Of a stretch of 64,000 bases of DNA, positions 16,765-24,341 are shown in pieces. The notes below the pieces were generated by a model. The model had not been told where the DNA came from. It did not search any database and worked only from the letters and a program-made list of their open reading frames with translations. The translations under genes and the position numbers were made by a program. How positions within the stretch are numbered: position 1 is the stretch's first letter; every line of letters starts with the position of its first letter. The stretch is from Bacteroidales bacterium UBA1392 (GTDB taxonomy: Bacteria; Bacteroidota; Bacteroidia; Bacteroidales; UBA932), in assembly GCA_002305275.1 (NCBI GenBank), contig DBQO01000020.1:1-64000 (forward strand), written 5' to 3'.

Positions 16765-18024
16765 ATGGGTACCATTTTGCTTAAACACGCTATCTTGAAA
16801 GGTAAACAAAAGGATATCCTCATAAAAGGGAATAGGATTGCGGTCATAGCAGACTCAATTCCTGTGAGGGCGGCGAGAGAAATTGATTGTACGGGAAAGA
16901 GTGTCACCCCGGGTTTTATCAACATGCACACTCATTCGGCGATGTCACTGCTGCGTGGCATCTCTGAAGATGTCCCGCTGACAGAGTGGCTCAATAACAT
17001 TTGGTCGATTGAAAAACACCTTCAAAAAGAATATGTCTACTGGGGAGCAAAACTTGCAATTCTCGAAATGATAAAAACCGGCACCACCTGTTTTTTGGAT
17101 ATGTATTGGATGTCACCTCAGGTGGCTCAGGCAGTAGAGGAGATGGGTATAAGAGGAGTTTTGACCTATGTTTTCCTTGACAACTACGATACTGAAAAGT
17201 CTGAAAAGCAGAAGTCCGAATGTATTCGTATTCATGGCTATTCTAAAGAGTGGCACAAACGATGCAAATTCGGAGTCTCCATTCACGCCGACTATACTGT
17301 TTCTCCACATACGATGGTATGGGCTTCAGGGTTTGCTAAAGAGAATGGCCTGATAATCAATACACACATATCAGAGACTGAGAAGGAGGTGCTTTCAGAT
17401 AAAGAAAAATATGGTAAGACACCGGTAGCTTTTTACGACTCTCTAGGCATCCTTGATTCCAATGTCATCGCCGCTCATGCGTTATGGCTTGAGGATGAGG
17501 ATATAGAGATTTTTGCCAAACGAGGCGTTACGGCAGTCCATAACGTCAATTCCAACTTGAAACTAGGCTCGGGCTATAGGTTCAGATACGGTGACTTAAA
17601 GGCTGCGGGAGTTAATGTCTGTCTTGGTACTGACGGAGCAGCTTCTTCCAACAATCTCGATATGCGCGAAAGCATGAAGACCATGTCCCTTTTGCAAAAA
17701 GGTTGGACGGGAGATACCACAATTCTGCCTCTTAATGAGCTTATGGATGTGGCTACTATCAACGGCGCCCGTGCTTTGGGTATAGATACCGGCAGAATAG
17801 AGGAGGGAGCACTTGCTGATCTGGTATTGGTGGAGACTCGTTCAGAAGCATTTATCCCGAATATCAATTTTGAAAGCAATTTCATCTACTCAGCCAACAG
17901 CTCTTGTATTGACACAGTAATTTGTGATGGCAATATCCTGATGGAAGGGGGCAAGGTCGCCGGAGAGGAGCAATTATTGGAAAAAGCTGATGAAATGGCT
18001 TGGAAACTCATAAACGCAACATGA
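16765..18024 (+). CDS. mtaD: 5-methylthioadenosine/S-adenosylhomocysteine deaminase
   Basis: A 419-residue amidohydrolase. Metal and catalytic motifs appear in order: [16 protein letters not shown] (HxH), the HADYTVSPH strand, THISETEKE (His plus the conserved Glu), HALWL and GTDGAASSN (the Asp). [14 protein letters not shown] near residue 75 is typical of the MtaD/TrzA-like deaminases that act on methylthioadenosine (MTA), SAH or related adenosines, giving inosines. Its stop overlaps the next ATG (ATGA). The following purine nucleoside phosphorylase and mtnA genes support MTA as the main substrate. Confidence 0.87.
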   Translation: MGTILLKHAILKGKQKDILIKGNRIAVIADSIPVRAAREIDCTGKSVTPGFINMHTHSAMSLLRGISEDVPLTEWLNNIWSIEKHLQKEYVYWGAKLAILEMIKTGTTCFLDMYWMSPQVAQAVEEMGIRGVLTYVFLDNYDTEKSEKQKSECIRIHGYSKEWHKRCKFGVSIHADYTVSPHTMVWASGFAKENGLIINTHISETEKEVLSDKEKYGKTPVAFYDSLGILDSNVIAAHALWLEDEDIEIFAKRGVTAVHNVNSNLKLGSGYRFRYGDLKAAGVNVCLGTDGAASSNNLDMRESMKTMSLLQKGWTGDTTILPLNELMDVATINGARALGIDTGRIEEGALADLVLVETRSEAFIPNINFESNFIYSANSSCIDTVICDGNILMEGGKVAGEEQLLEKADEMAWKLINAT

Positions 18025-18851
18025 TGGATCAAAGACTTAAAGCAATTTACGAAGCTGCCGACTATATTCGTGAGCGTACAGGTGGATTTGTCCCTAAAGT
18101 GGGCATCATTCTTGGCAGCGGCCTTGGCAAACTTGCCGATTCAATAGAGAATCCGATAATTATCCCTTACGCTGAAATACCGCGTTTTTCGCGCTCCACG
18201 GCTATAGGTCATAAAGGCAACCTGATTCTTGGCACCATTGCCGGGAAGCCTGTATGCGCCATGCAGGGAAGGTTTCACTATTATGAAGGTTATCCTATGG
18301 ATCAGGTAACCTTACCCGTTAGAGTTATGAAAGTACTCGGGATCGAGTATCTTTTTGTCTCGAATGCAGCAGGAGGAGTCAATTTGGATTATAAAGTGGG
18401 TGACTTGATGATTATAAGCGATCACATCAATCGTCTCCCTAATCCTCTCGTGGGACCCAATCTCGACCAATTCGGGCCACGTTTCCCTGACATGACGCGT
18501 CCTTACGACCTCAATCTTATCCGCAAAGCGGAAAATATCGCCGAAAAGGAAGGTATCAAACTCTTCAAGGGAGTCTATTTGGCCGGTAGCGGTCCCTCTT
18601 ACGAGACTCCTGCCGAGTATCGATTTTTCCGTATGATTGGGGCGGATGCCATTGGGATGTCCACCATTCCGGAGGTCATAGTAGCCCGACACATGGATCT
18701 TCCCGTATTCGGCATGTCTGTCATTACGAATGAAGCCCATGGCGATTTCGCAGAAGATTTTGTAAATGACGGTGATGATGTGGTAAGGGTGGCAGATGCA
18801 GCTGCGGGTACCATGACATATCTTTTCAGTAAACTAATAGGATCACTATAA
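18021..18851 (+). CDS. Purine nucleoside phosphorylase (trimeric class)
   Basis: A 276-residue PNP of the trimeric (PNP-I) class: [13 protein letters not shown] for phosphate binding, [71 protein letters not shown] and the base-binding SVITNEAHG. Family members split inosine or guanosine with phosphate. Between mtaD and mtnA it most likely acts on 5'-methylthioinosine, releasing hypoxanthine and methylthioribose-1-phosphate. The start was moved to the ATG at 18021, which overlaps the mtaD stop; it ends sharing one base with mtnA (TAATG). Confidence 0.88.
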   Translation: MMDQRLKAIYEAADYIRERTGGFVPKVGIILGSGLGKLADSIENPIIIPYAEIPRFSRSTAIGHKGNLILGTIAGKPVCAMQGRFHYYEGYPMDQVTLPVRVMKVLGIEYLFVSNAAGGVNLDYKVGDLMIISDHINRLPNPLVGPNLDQFGPRFPDMTRPYDLNLIRKAENIAEKEGIKLFKGVYLAGSGPSYETPAEYRFFRMIGADAIGMSTIPEVIVARHMDLPVFGMSVITNEAHGDFAEDFVNDGDDVVRVADAAAGTMTYLFSKLIGSL

Positions 18852-19921
18852 TGTTGACAACAATTTTTCCATACGATTCAGTGGAGTTGAGTTCCAATGG
18901 TCGTGAAGTGATAATACTTGACCAGTCTTTGCTTCCCAATCAGGAGAAATTTCTTCACCTGACTACGGCAGAGCAGGTCTTTTTTGCCATCACTCTGATG
19001 AAGGTACGCGGTGCGCCTGCCATAGGTATTGCCGCGGCTTTCGGCTTGGCAATGTCAATCAACAGGTCAAAATATAGGGAACTTGCCACTTTCGAAAAAG
19101 AATTTCTTCGTACAAAACGCTATCTATATATATCACGTCCTACGGCTGTCAATCTTATGTGGGCTTTGGACCGCATGGAGGATTGCTTTTACAAGGTCAA
19201 AAACAGTATAGACGATACTGACCAAACGGTAATAGACATCATAAAAAACGCCCTTATTGCTGAAGCGCGCTCCATTAAGGTTGAAGAGACCAGAATGTCG
19301 GTAGCTATTGCAGAGCATGGTGTATCATTGCTTACTCATGGCTGCGGTGTTCTAACTCACTGTAATGCCGGTCACCTGGCTACTTCTCGCTATGGCACGG
19401 CTTTGAGCCCGATTTATCTCGCTCACCAGAGGGGCTATTCTCCAATGGTCTACGTAGATGAGACCAGACCATTATTGCAGGGAGCCCGCCTTACTGCCTA
19501 TGAACTGATGAAAGCAGGGATAGACGTCACTCTTATTTGTGATAACATGTCCTCGATAGTTATGAGTCAAAAGAGGGTGGACTCCGTTTTTGTCGGCTGC
19601 GACCGCGTAGCTGCCAATGGAGATGTTGCAAATAAAGTAGGTACCAGCGGTCTTGCCATTCTGGCAAAACATTACGGTGTGCCCTTTTATGTCTTTGGAC
19701 CTTCCAGTACGATAGATTTTGATTGTGCTTCAGGCAGGGATATCGTTATTGAGGAGCGTCCCTCGTACGAGATGACGGACATGTATTTCAACAAGCCCAT
19801 TGCCCCCAAGGGTACGAAGGTATTCAACCCTTCATTTGATATAACACCGGCAGAATTCATCACCGGCATCGTTACAGAGAAAGGCATATTCAAGCCTGAG
19901 GAAATAACCAATATGAAATAG
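18851..19921 (+). CDS. mtnA: S-methyl-5-thioribose-1-phosphate isomerase
   Basis: A 356-residue MtnA of the eIF-2B-alpha-like fold: MKVRGAPAIGIAAAFGLA, the central THCNAGHLATSRYGTALSP (catalytic Cys), DETRPLLQGARLTAYEL and VFVGCDRVAANGDVANKVGT (catalytic Asp). It converts 5-methylthioribose-1-phosphate to methylthioribulose-1-phosphate. It shares one base with the upstream phosphorylase gene and is 3 bases from the next gene. The next methionine-salvage enzyme (a mtnB-type dehydratase or a class II aldolase) is not in this window. Confidence 0.92.
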   Translation: MLTTIFPYDSVELSSNGREVIILDQSLLPNQEKFLHLTTAEQVFFAITLMKVRGAPAIGIAAAFGLAMSINRSKYRELATFEKEFLRTKRYLYISRPTAVNLMWALDRMEDCFYKVKNSIDDTDQTVIDIIKNALIAEARSIKVEETRMSVAIAEHGVSLLTHGCGVLTHCNAGHLATSRYGTALSPIYLAHQRGYSPMVYVDETRPLLQGARLTAYELMKAGIDVTLICDNMSSIVMSQKRVDSVFVGCDRVAANGDVANKVGTSGLAILAKHYGVPFYVFGPSSTIDFDCASGRDIVIEERPSYEMTDMYFNKPIAPKGTKVFNPSFDITPAEFITGIVTEKGIFKPEEITNMK

Positions 19922-19924
19922 GCT

Positions 19925-20725
19925 ATGGTGAGATTTTTAAGTCTCTCCAGTGGCAGCAATGCAAACTGTTATTATATTGGCAATGGCAATATGGGATTGC
20001 TGATTGATCTTGGTGTCGGTGTCAGAACTCTTAAAAAGCGTCTTGCCGAACATGCCATATCATTTGACAATATTGACATGGTCCTGATTACTCACGACCA
20101 TATTGACCATATTCGTAGTCTTGGTTCTTTCACGGAACGCTATAAAAAACCTGTTTTTGCTACGGAAACCCTTCATAAAGCCTTACACACTCACTTCTGT
20201 ACCCGAGGTTCTCATTCCGGTTGTGTCAATATCTTGGAGGAAGATGTATGCTACAGATACGGCGATATCGGGATAACAGCCTTTTCGGTTCCTCACGATG
20301 CCACTCAGACTTTGGGTTACCACATAGATTTTGAGGGCGTAAAGTTTACTTTTCTAACAGATATGGGACATCCCACGGATAAGGCGGTACAATATGCCTC
20401 CAAAGCCAACCATCTTATCGTAGAGGCAAATTATGATATAGATATGTTGTTGAGAGGACCATATCCCAAAAGCCTGAAAATGCGAATTCTTGAGGACACC
20501 GGCCATCTGTCGAATGATCAGACGGCCTCACTGGTCAGGAGAGCATTCCACCCTGAACTAAAAAGTATACATCTGGCGCATCTGAGTCATATTAATAACA
20601 CTCCAAAACTGGCAATACATACAGTCAAAGATGCACTTTGCGAGATAGGCGTCAGGGTGGGAGAGGATGTGTTCCTGAATTGTTTGCCGCGTACCGACTC
20701 CTCTGAAATGATGGAATGTTCATAA
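19925..20725 (+). CDS. MBL-fold hydrolase, YycJ/WalJ-like
   Basis: A 266-residue metallo-beta-lactamase-fold protein beginning VRFLSLSSGSNANCYYIG, a YycJ-type start, with ITHDHIDHIRSLGSF as the metal-binding HxHxDH (about residues 55-61) and a late LAHLSHINNTP. YycJ/WalJ proteins are nucleases linked to DNA repair in Gram-positives; in Bacteroidota the role is unproven. It lies 3 bases after mtnA and probably shares its transcript, though no functional link to methylthioadenosine is apparent. Confidence 0.82.
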   Translation: MVRFLSLSSGSNANCYYIGNGNMGLLIDLGVGVRTLKKRLAEHAISFDNIDMVLITHDHIDHIRSLGSFTERYKKPVFATETLHKALHTHFCTRGSHSGCVNILEEDVCYRYGDIGITAFSVPHDATQTLGYHIDFEGVKFTFLTDMGHPTDKAVQYASKANHLIVEANYDIDMLLRGPYPKSLKMRILEDTGHLSNDQTASLVRRAFHPELKSIHLAHLSHINNTPKLAIHTVKDALCEIGVRVGEDVFLNCLPRTDSSEMMECS

Positions 20726-20763
20726 CTTCTCAGATAGATTTATCGTATCGGCATAATTTTAGT

Positions 20764-20771
20764 TATATTTG
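20764..20771 (+). promoter_or_regulatory. -7 box (TAtaTTTG) for the lipoprotein gene at 20814
   Basis: Exact TAnnTTTG match 42 bases before the ATG; no clear -33 element. The leader between is A-rich. Confidence 0.5.
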
Positions 20772-20813
20772 CAGCAATAGAGAAAGAATTCGTAACCATA
20801 AAACAACAACAAT

Positions 20814-21212
20814 ATGAAAAAGATAATTCTGGCATTGTCGCTCTTGATTGCCGTAAGCCTATTCACTTCGTGTGTTGACGAATACCCTGATTCAGACCTT
20901 TTGTTAGGTGCATGGTCTTCGTACGAGTGTTTCAAGCAAGGAGCAGAGCCTTTTTCTTATACCCTTGAAAGATATCTATTTACAGAGGATGGTTATGTGG
21001 CTTTTTATGACAGAAGCGAATTCCAATTCAAGCTCCCTTATGGCTATAATGCTACTACGGGAATTCTTGCAATTATGGATGGCACCGATGAGCAAGGCAA
21101 TAAATTAACAATAGAGTATCCGGCCGTAATCGAATATGTTGAAACTGTCAAATCAGACGTTCTGACAATTTCTTATGGTGACGGATATACTATACGCTAT
21201 CGCAAGCGATAG
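20814..21212 (+). CDS. Small putative lipoprotein
   Basis: A 132-residue protein with a lipoprotein signal (lipobox FTSC, Cys at about residue 20) and a compact, beta-rich mature part with LLGAWSSYECF, LERYLFTEDGYVAFYDRSE and LTIEYPAVIEYVET. The pattern recalls lipocalin-like Bacteroidota lipoproteins that open with LLG-x-W. I cannot name the family. It is a single gene with its own -7 box, convergent with the peptidase gene at 21260 and separated from it by a heptamer array. A protein of similar plan is encoded at 22930-23400. Confidence 0.75.
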   Translation: MKKIILALSLLIAVSLFTSCVDEYPDSDLLLGAWSSYECFKQGAEPFSYTLERYLFTEDGYVAFYDRSEFQFKLPYGYNATTGILAIMDGTDEQGNKLTIEYPAVIEYVETVKSDVLTISYGDGYTIRYRKR

Positions 21213-21214
21213 GG

Positions 21215-21249
21215 TAGTGTGTAGTGTGTAGTGTGTAGTGTGTAGTGTA
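21215..21249 (+). repeat. TAGTGTG heptamer array after the lipoprotein gene
   Basis: Four perfect TAGTGTG units (21215-21242) followed by TAGTGTA occupy most of the 47 bases between the lipoprotein stop (21210-21212) and the end of the convergent peptidase gene. Orientation matches the plus-strand gene. Confidence 0.88.
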
Positions 21250-21259
21250 GAACTCGGGA

Positions 21260-22927
21260 CTAATCCACAAATTGCATTTTATAATAAGCCGCCGTGAGTT
21301 TTTCTCCGGTGGCTTTTTCTATCATTTCATTCCATTCGTAACGCATTCCGGGATTGAATACATATTCCTGAAGCCATTCGCCAACCGCTTTATTTTCAAA
21401 ATAGCAATCATTAGCCATATCTCCGCTATTGGTAACGTTGGTTACAATATAATGGTGCAATTGGGAAGCCAGCAGGGCTCCAAGCTGGTAGTTGTGGTAA
21501 TAGCAAGGATAGAGTGCGATGTGGATTTTTGAGGCCCAGTCGGGTTGGTTGCGTCCTTCGGGGCGCTTGAGGAGTTGGTATTTCTCTACAAGATCCCACC
21601 AGAGAGTATTTAAGTCCTGTTCTGGATTGGCATACATCTCCTTTTCAAAGCGGTACATAACCTGTGTCCAGCGGCTGAAGACAAGTTGCTGGAGACGGAG
21701 CGAACGGATACAATCTTCATTTATGGCAGCTGCCTCTTTTTCGGGAAGACCCACCATGATCTTCATCCATTCCGTATTTCTGGACAACCTGTCAAACATC
21801 ATTGCCACAGCCTCCGTAGTGAAACTATGCGCCGCTTCCCGTAGGAAGAGAGGGTTGCCAGCTGCATCGTGTCCGACAGCATAAACAGCGTGGCCGAATT
21901 CGTGTAGCATGGTGGACATCCACTGCTCGGTATCTGAAATGTTGCAGAGGACACGTACATCTCCGTTACGATCAATATCTATACAGTAAGCATGCTGATT
22001 TTTACCGTCACGTGGATAGAGGTCACTATTCATCATTACAGTGGTCACATCAAGACCGATGCTATTGTAGAAATCGGTAGTCATAGTTTCGAGGTTGTGC
22101 CCTTTGTAATATTTGTCAAAATCAACGGGGTAGAGATCGGGAGCCTCTTGGAAAAATCTTCCCTGGTAGTGCCAGGGCATCAATTTGTCTACGGGGATTT
22201 TGTATCTCGCGGAGAACATTTTATCCATATCCGCCTTGAGGGCGGCAAATCCCTCATTTGTCATCTCGTCAAGCTCATCAAATAGTGCTGAAATCTCCTC
22301 CGGATCCTGTTCCGAAAGAGTTAAAGACATAGTGTGATAGTTGTCGAACCCTAGTGACTGAGCCAACTTATTACGAAGTCGAACAATCTCCAGTACGTCT
22401 TCTGCCACGAAAGTACCTATCGCTTTGTGGGCATTCCAAATCTCTTCGAGAGCTTTGTTGTCGGTGGATGTTCTTAGTATCTCTTCTACAAAATTGTCGT
22501 TTACCTTTTCTCCACGAAATTCAGCACGGAAACCGGCATATTTTTGTTCCAGTAGGCTCTCCTTCTCTATGATAAGATTTTGCAGAGTTGTGTCAGCCTG
22601 TCCCTTTAAAAAGGAGAGGTAGATTATATCCAATTCTCTTTTGAGTATCGGATTCTTTACCCTGCCGCTTTTACGCATTCGGCTGAGTTTGTCAAACAAT
22701 ACCTTATCCGAATAGATTTCGGCGGTTTTGATGCCGGCCTGTGCATACCTTTGAAAATCTTCGGGATTGCCGCTCGTAGTACCGGCCCAATAACTTTTTG
22801 ATGATTCCACATAGAGTGGTAGTAGCTTGCCCTCTAGTTCGGATATGAGGGACTTTAGCTCTTTCTCAGGGTTACAGCTTGTCAACATAACGAGTGAAAG
22901 TAGCAGAAAAGTGTATATTTTTTTCAT
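21260..22927 (-). CDS. Zinc metallopeptidase lipoprotein (M2/M3-like)
   Basis: A 555-residue envelope lipoprotein (lipobox LTSC, Cys at about residue 18). The zinc site is HEFGH (His342, Glu343, His346), with the downstream FLREAAHSFTTEAVAMMF segment supplying the third ligand Glu. The mostly helical fold and the late YYHNYQLGALLASQLHHYI match peptidyl-dipeptidases and oligopeptidases of the M2/M3 group, which trim short peptides. I cannot separate M2 from M3 by eye. It is convergent with the lipoprotein at 20814 and 2 bases downstream of the lipoprotein gene at 22930-23400. It fits a peptide-eating lifestyle. Confidence 0.8.
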   Translation of the reverse strand: MKKIYTFLLLSLVMLTSCNPEKELKSLISELEGKLLPLYVESSKSYWAGTTSGNPEDFQRYAQAGIKTAEIYSDKVLFDKLSRMRKSGRVKNPILKRELDIIYLSFLKGQADTTLQNLIIEKESLLEQKYAGFRAEFRGEKVNDNFVEEILRTSTDNKALEEIWNAHKAIGTFVAEDVLEIVRLRNKLAQSLGFDNYHTMSLTLSEQDPEEISALFDELDEMTNEGFAALKADMDKMFSARYKIPVDKLMPWHYQGRFFQEAPDLYPVDFDKYYKGHNLETMTTDFYNSIGLDVTTVMMNSDLYPRDGKNQHAYCIDIDRNGDVRVLCNISDTEQWMSTMLHEFGHAVYAVGHDAAGNPLFLREAAHSFTTEAVAMMFDRLSRNTEWMKIMVGLPEKEAAAINEDCIRSLRLQQLVFSRWTQVMYRFEKEMYANPEQDLNTLWWDLVEKYQLLKRPEGRNQPDWASKIHIALYPCYYHNYQLGALLASQLHHYIVTNVTNSGDMANDCYFENKAVGEWLQEYVFNPGMRYEWNEMIEKATGEKLTAAYYKMQFVD

Positions 22928-22929
22928 GG

Positions 22930-23400
22930 TCAGAATTTTTTATTCATTTCCCATATAGAGTTGAGATTGAATATTGCAAGCTCATCCTCCTCTATGACCT
23001 CAAGCAGCAGGCGTTTAAGAGTCAGCTCCTTGACCTGGAACTGCGAAACAATGTTTGTATTGAAGTCTTTTTTACCTTGAAGAAGCCCATCGATAGGGAA
23101 ACTGATATTTAGAATGTAGTTATCTTTGTCGTAAGAGAATGACCCGGTGTAGCTTGCAATCATCATATTGGTTTTTGCCGTACCCTCCCAAATCTGGAAT
23201 TTGAACGTTCCATTTTTTTCAAACACAAAAGAATAACGTGTTTCCGCATAATTGAGTTCAATCTCACCTTCATAAACTTTTGCTACATCCCACTGACCAT
23301 AAAGAAGATACTCCTCATTTATTAAATCCCTGACAAACTGACATCCGGAAAGAGAAATCAGAACCGCCATTATAAGCGAAAATAGTGTCAATTTTTTCAT
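22930..23400 (-). CDS. Putative lipoprotein, lipocalin-like plan
   Basis: A 156-residue protein starting at the ATG at 23400, where MKKLTLFSLIMAVLISLSGC forms a clear lipoprotein signal. A longer frame from 23460 would bury the signal behind 20 residues and overlap the upstream gene. The mature part has LLYGQWDVAKVYEGEIELNYAETRYSFVFEKNGTFKFQ and further beta strands, resembling lipocalin-like Bacteroidota lipoproteins and the protein at 20814. The function is unknown. It lies between a CBM9-like lipoprotein gene and a peptidase lipoprotein gene, all in the same direction. Confidence 0.75.
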   Translation of the reverse strand: MKKLTLFSLIMAVLISLSGCQFVRDLINEEYLLYGQWDVAKVYEGEIELNYAETRYSFVFEKNGTFKFQIWEGTAKTNMMIASYTGSFSYDKDNYILNISFPIDGLLQGKKDFNTNIVSQFQVKELTLKRLLLEVIEEDELAIFNLNSIWEMNKKF

Positions 23401-23456
23401 AATTAGGATTTTAGTAACACACGAAGGTAATAAAAAAAAGAATAAATCGTACTCTT

Positions 23457-24215
23457 TCATTCAAAAAACATAGGTCCGAAATGTTCAGGCTTATGGAAAT
23501 TGGGAGAGGGAATCGGTATCGGATGCCAGCTCAGATAGTGTGGAACGGGCATTTCATCCCCGCATTTATAAAAGTTCCCTCTGACTGTACGTCCTGAGAA
23601 ACCGGAGAACTCTGAAAGAGAGTAAATGGACTTTGGGATAGCGATGGTGAGAGTCCACTCCTGTTCGCCGGCACGCTCACCAAAGGGTTCACTGCCGAGA
23701 GTTGACTCTCTTCTGATCTGACTTATTACTTCATCACCAAAACGGGTACGCTGCTTACGGTCAGGACCTCCTGCAAATGTGCCGTGACCTATACAGTTCA
23801 TCTCAAGGTTGTAATAGATGGAATCTTTGTCGGATGGGATCATGAAAAATTCCACACAGGAGTCGGTGTAGGGTTTCGAGCCGGCATCATATCCGAAAGT
23901 TGCTCTGACACCCTCTTCCTTCACAACATACTGGAGATAGATCTCTTCCGCTGAATGTGCTATGCGGAATTTCACCTCCGGTTTGTAACCATACTCCTTC
24001 CAGTTGATCACCGCGATGGGGTTAAATTCAATTTTTTCTCTCTCAAACATTGCGGCAACATCGGCTACGGAGGGTTTTGCAGAGTCGAAAACCACTTTTT
24101 TAACTCTCAATACAGGCATACTATTTGAACTTTCTTTGCCACCTCTATTGCAGTTACATCCGGTGAGCAATGTTAGGCTCAATAGAGCTATGGCTAAATG
24201 GACAATTTTTCTCAT
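23457..24215 (-). CDS. CBM9-like domain lipoprotein
   Basis: A 252-residue lipoprotein (lipobox LTGC, Cys at about residue 20). The mature region follows the carbohydrate-binding family 9-like plan: FRIAHSAEEIYLQYVVKEEGVRA, SCVEFFMIPSDKDSIYYNLEMNCIG, WTLTIAIPKS, and RGNFYKCGDEMPVPHYLSW before the usual ending SPNFHKPEHFGPMFFE. Stand-alone members are common in Bacteroidota and are presumed to bind glycans or other surface ligands. The gene is divergent from ppdK with its own -7 box. Confidence 0.82.
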   Translation of the reverse strand: MRKIVHLAIALLSLTLLTGCNCNRGGKESSNSMPVLRVKKVVFDSAKPSVADVAAMFEREKIEFNPIAVINWKEYGYKPEVKFRIAHSAEEIYLQYVVKEEGVRATFGYDAGSKPYTDSCVEFFMIPSDKDSIYYNLEMNCIGHGTFAGGPDRKQRTRFGDEVISQIRRESTLGSEPFGERAGEQEWTLTIAIPKSIYSLSEFSGFSGRTVRGNFYKCGDEMPVPHYLSWHPIPIPSPNFHKPEHFGPMFFE

Positions 24216-24220
24216 GGTTT

Positions 24221-24228
24221 CAAAGGTA
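24221..24228 (-). promoter_or_regulatory. -7 box (TAccTTTG) for the CBM9-like gene
   Basis: Exact minus-strand TAnnTTTG five bases before the ATG at 24215; a divergent partner lies at 24272-24279. Confidence 0.5.
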
Positions 24229-24248
24229 TAAAAAAAGTAGTGATTGCA

Positions 24249-24279
24249 TTGCTATTATCCTATATTTTTACTATTTTTG
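24249..24279 (+). promoter_or_regulatory. ppdK promoter (TTG-N20-TAttTTTG)
   Basis: TTG at 24249-24251 and a perfect -7 box at 24272-24279 with a 20-base spacer. The leader to the ATG at 24342 is about 55 bases and A-rich, as is common for highly expressed Bacteroidota genes. Confidence 0.65.
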
Positions 24280-24341
24280 CAGTTTATGAATGGAAAAATA
24301 ACAATTTGTCAAACAACAAAAAATAAAATATTTAATTATCT

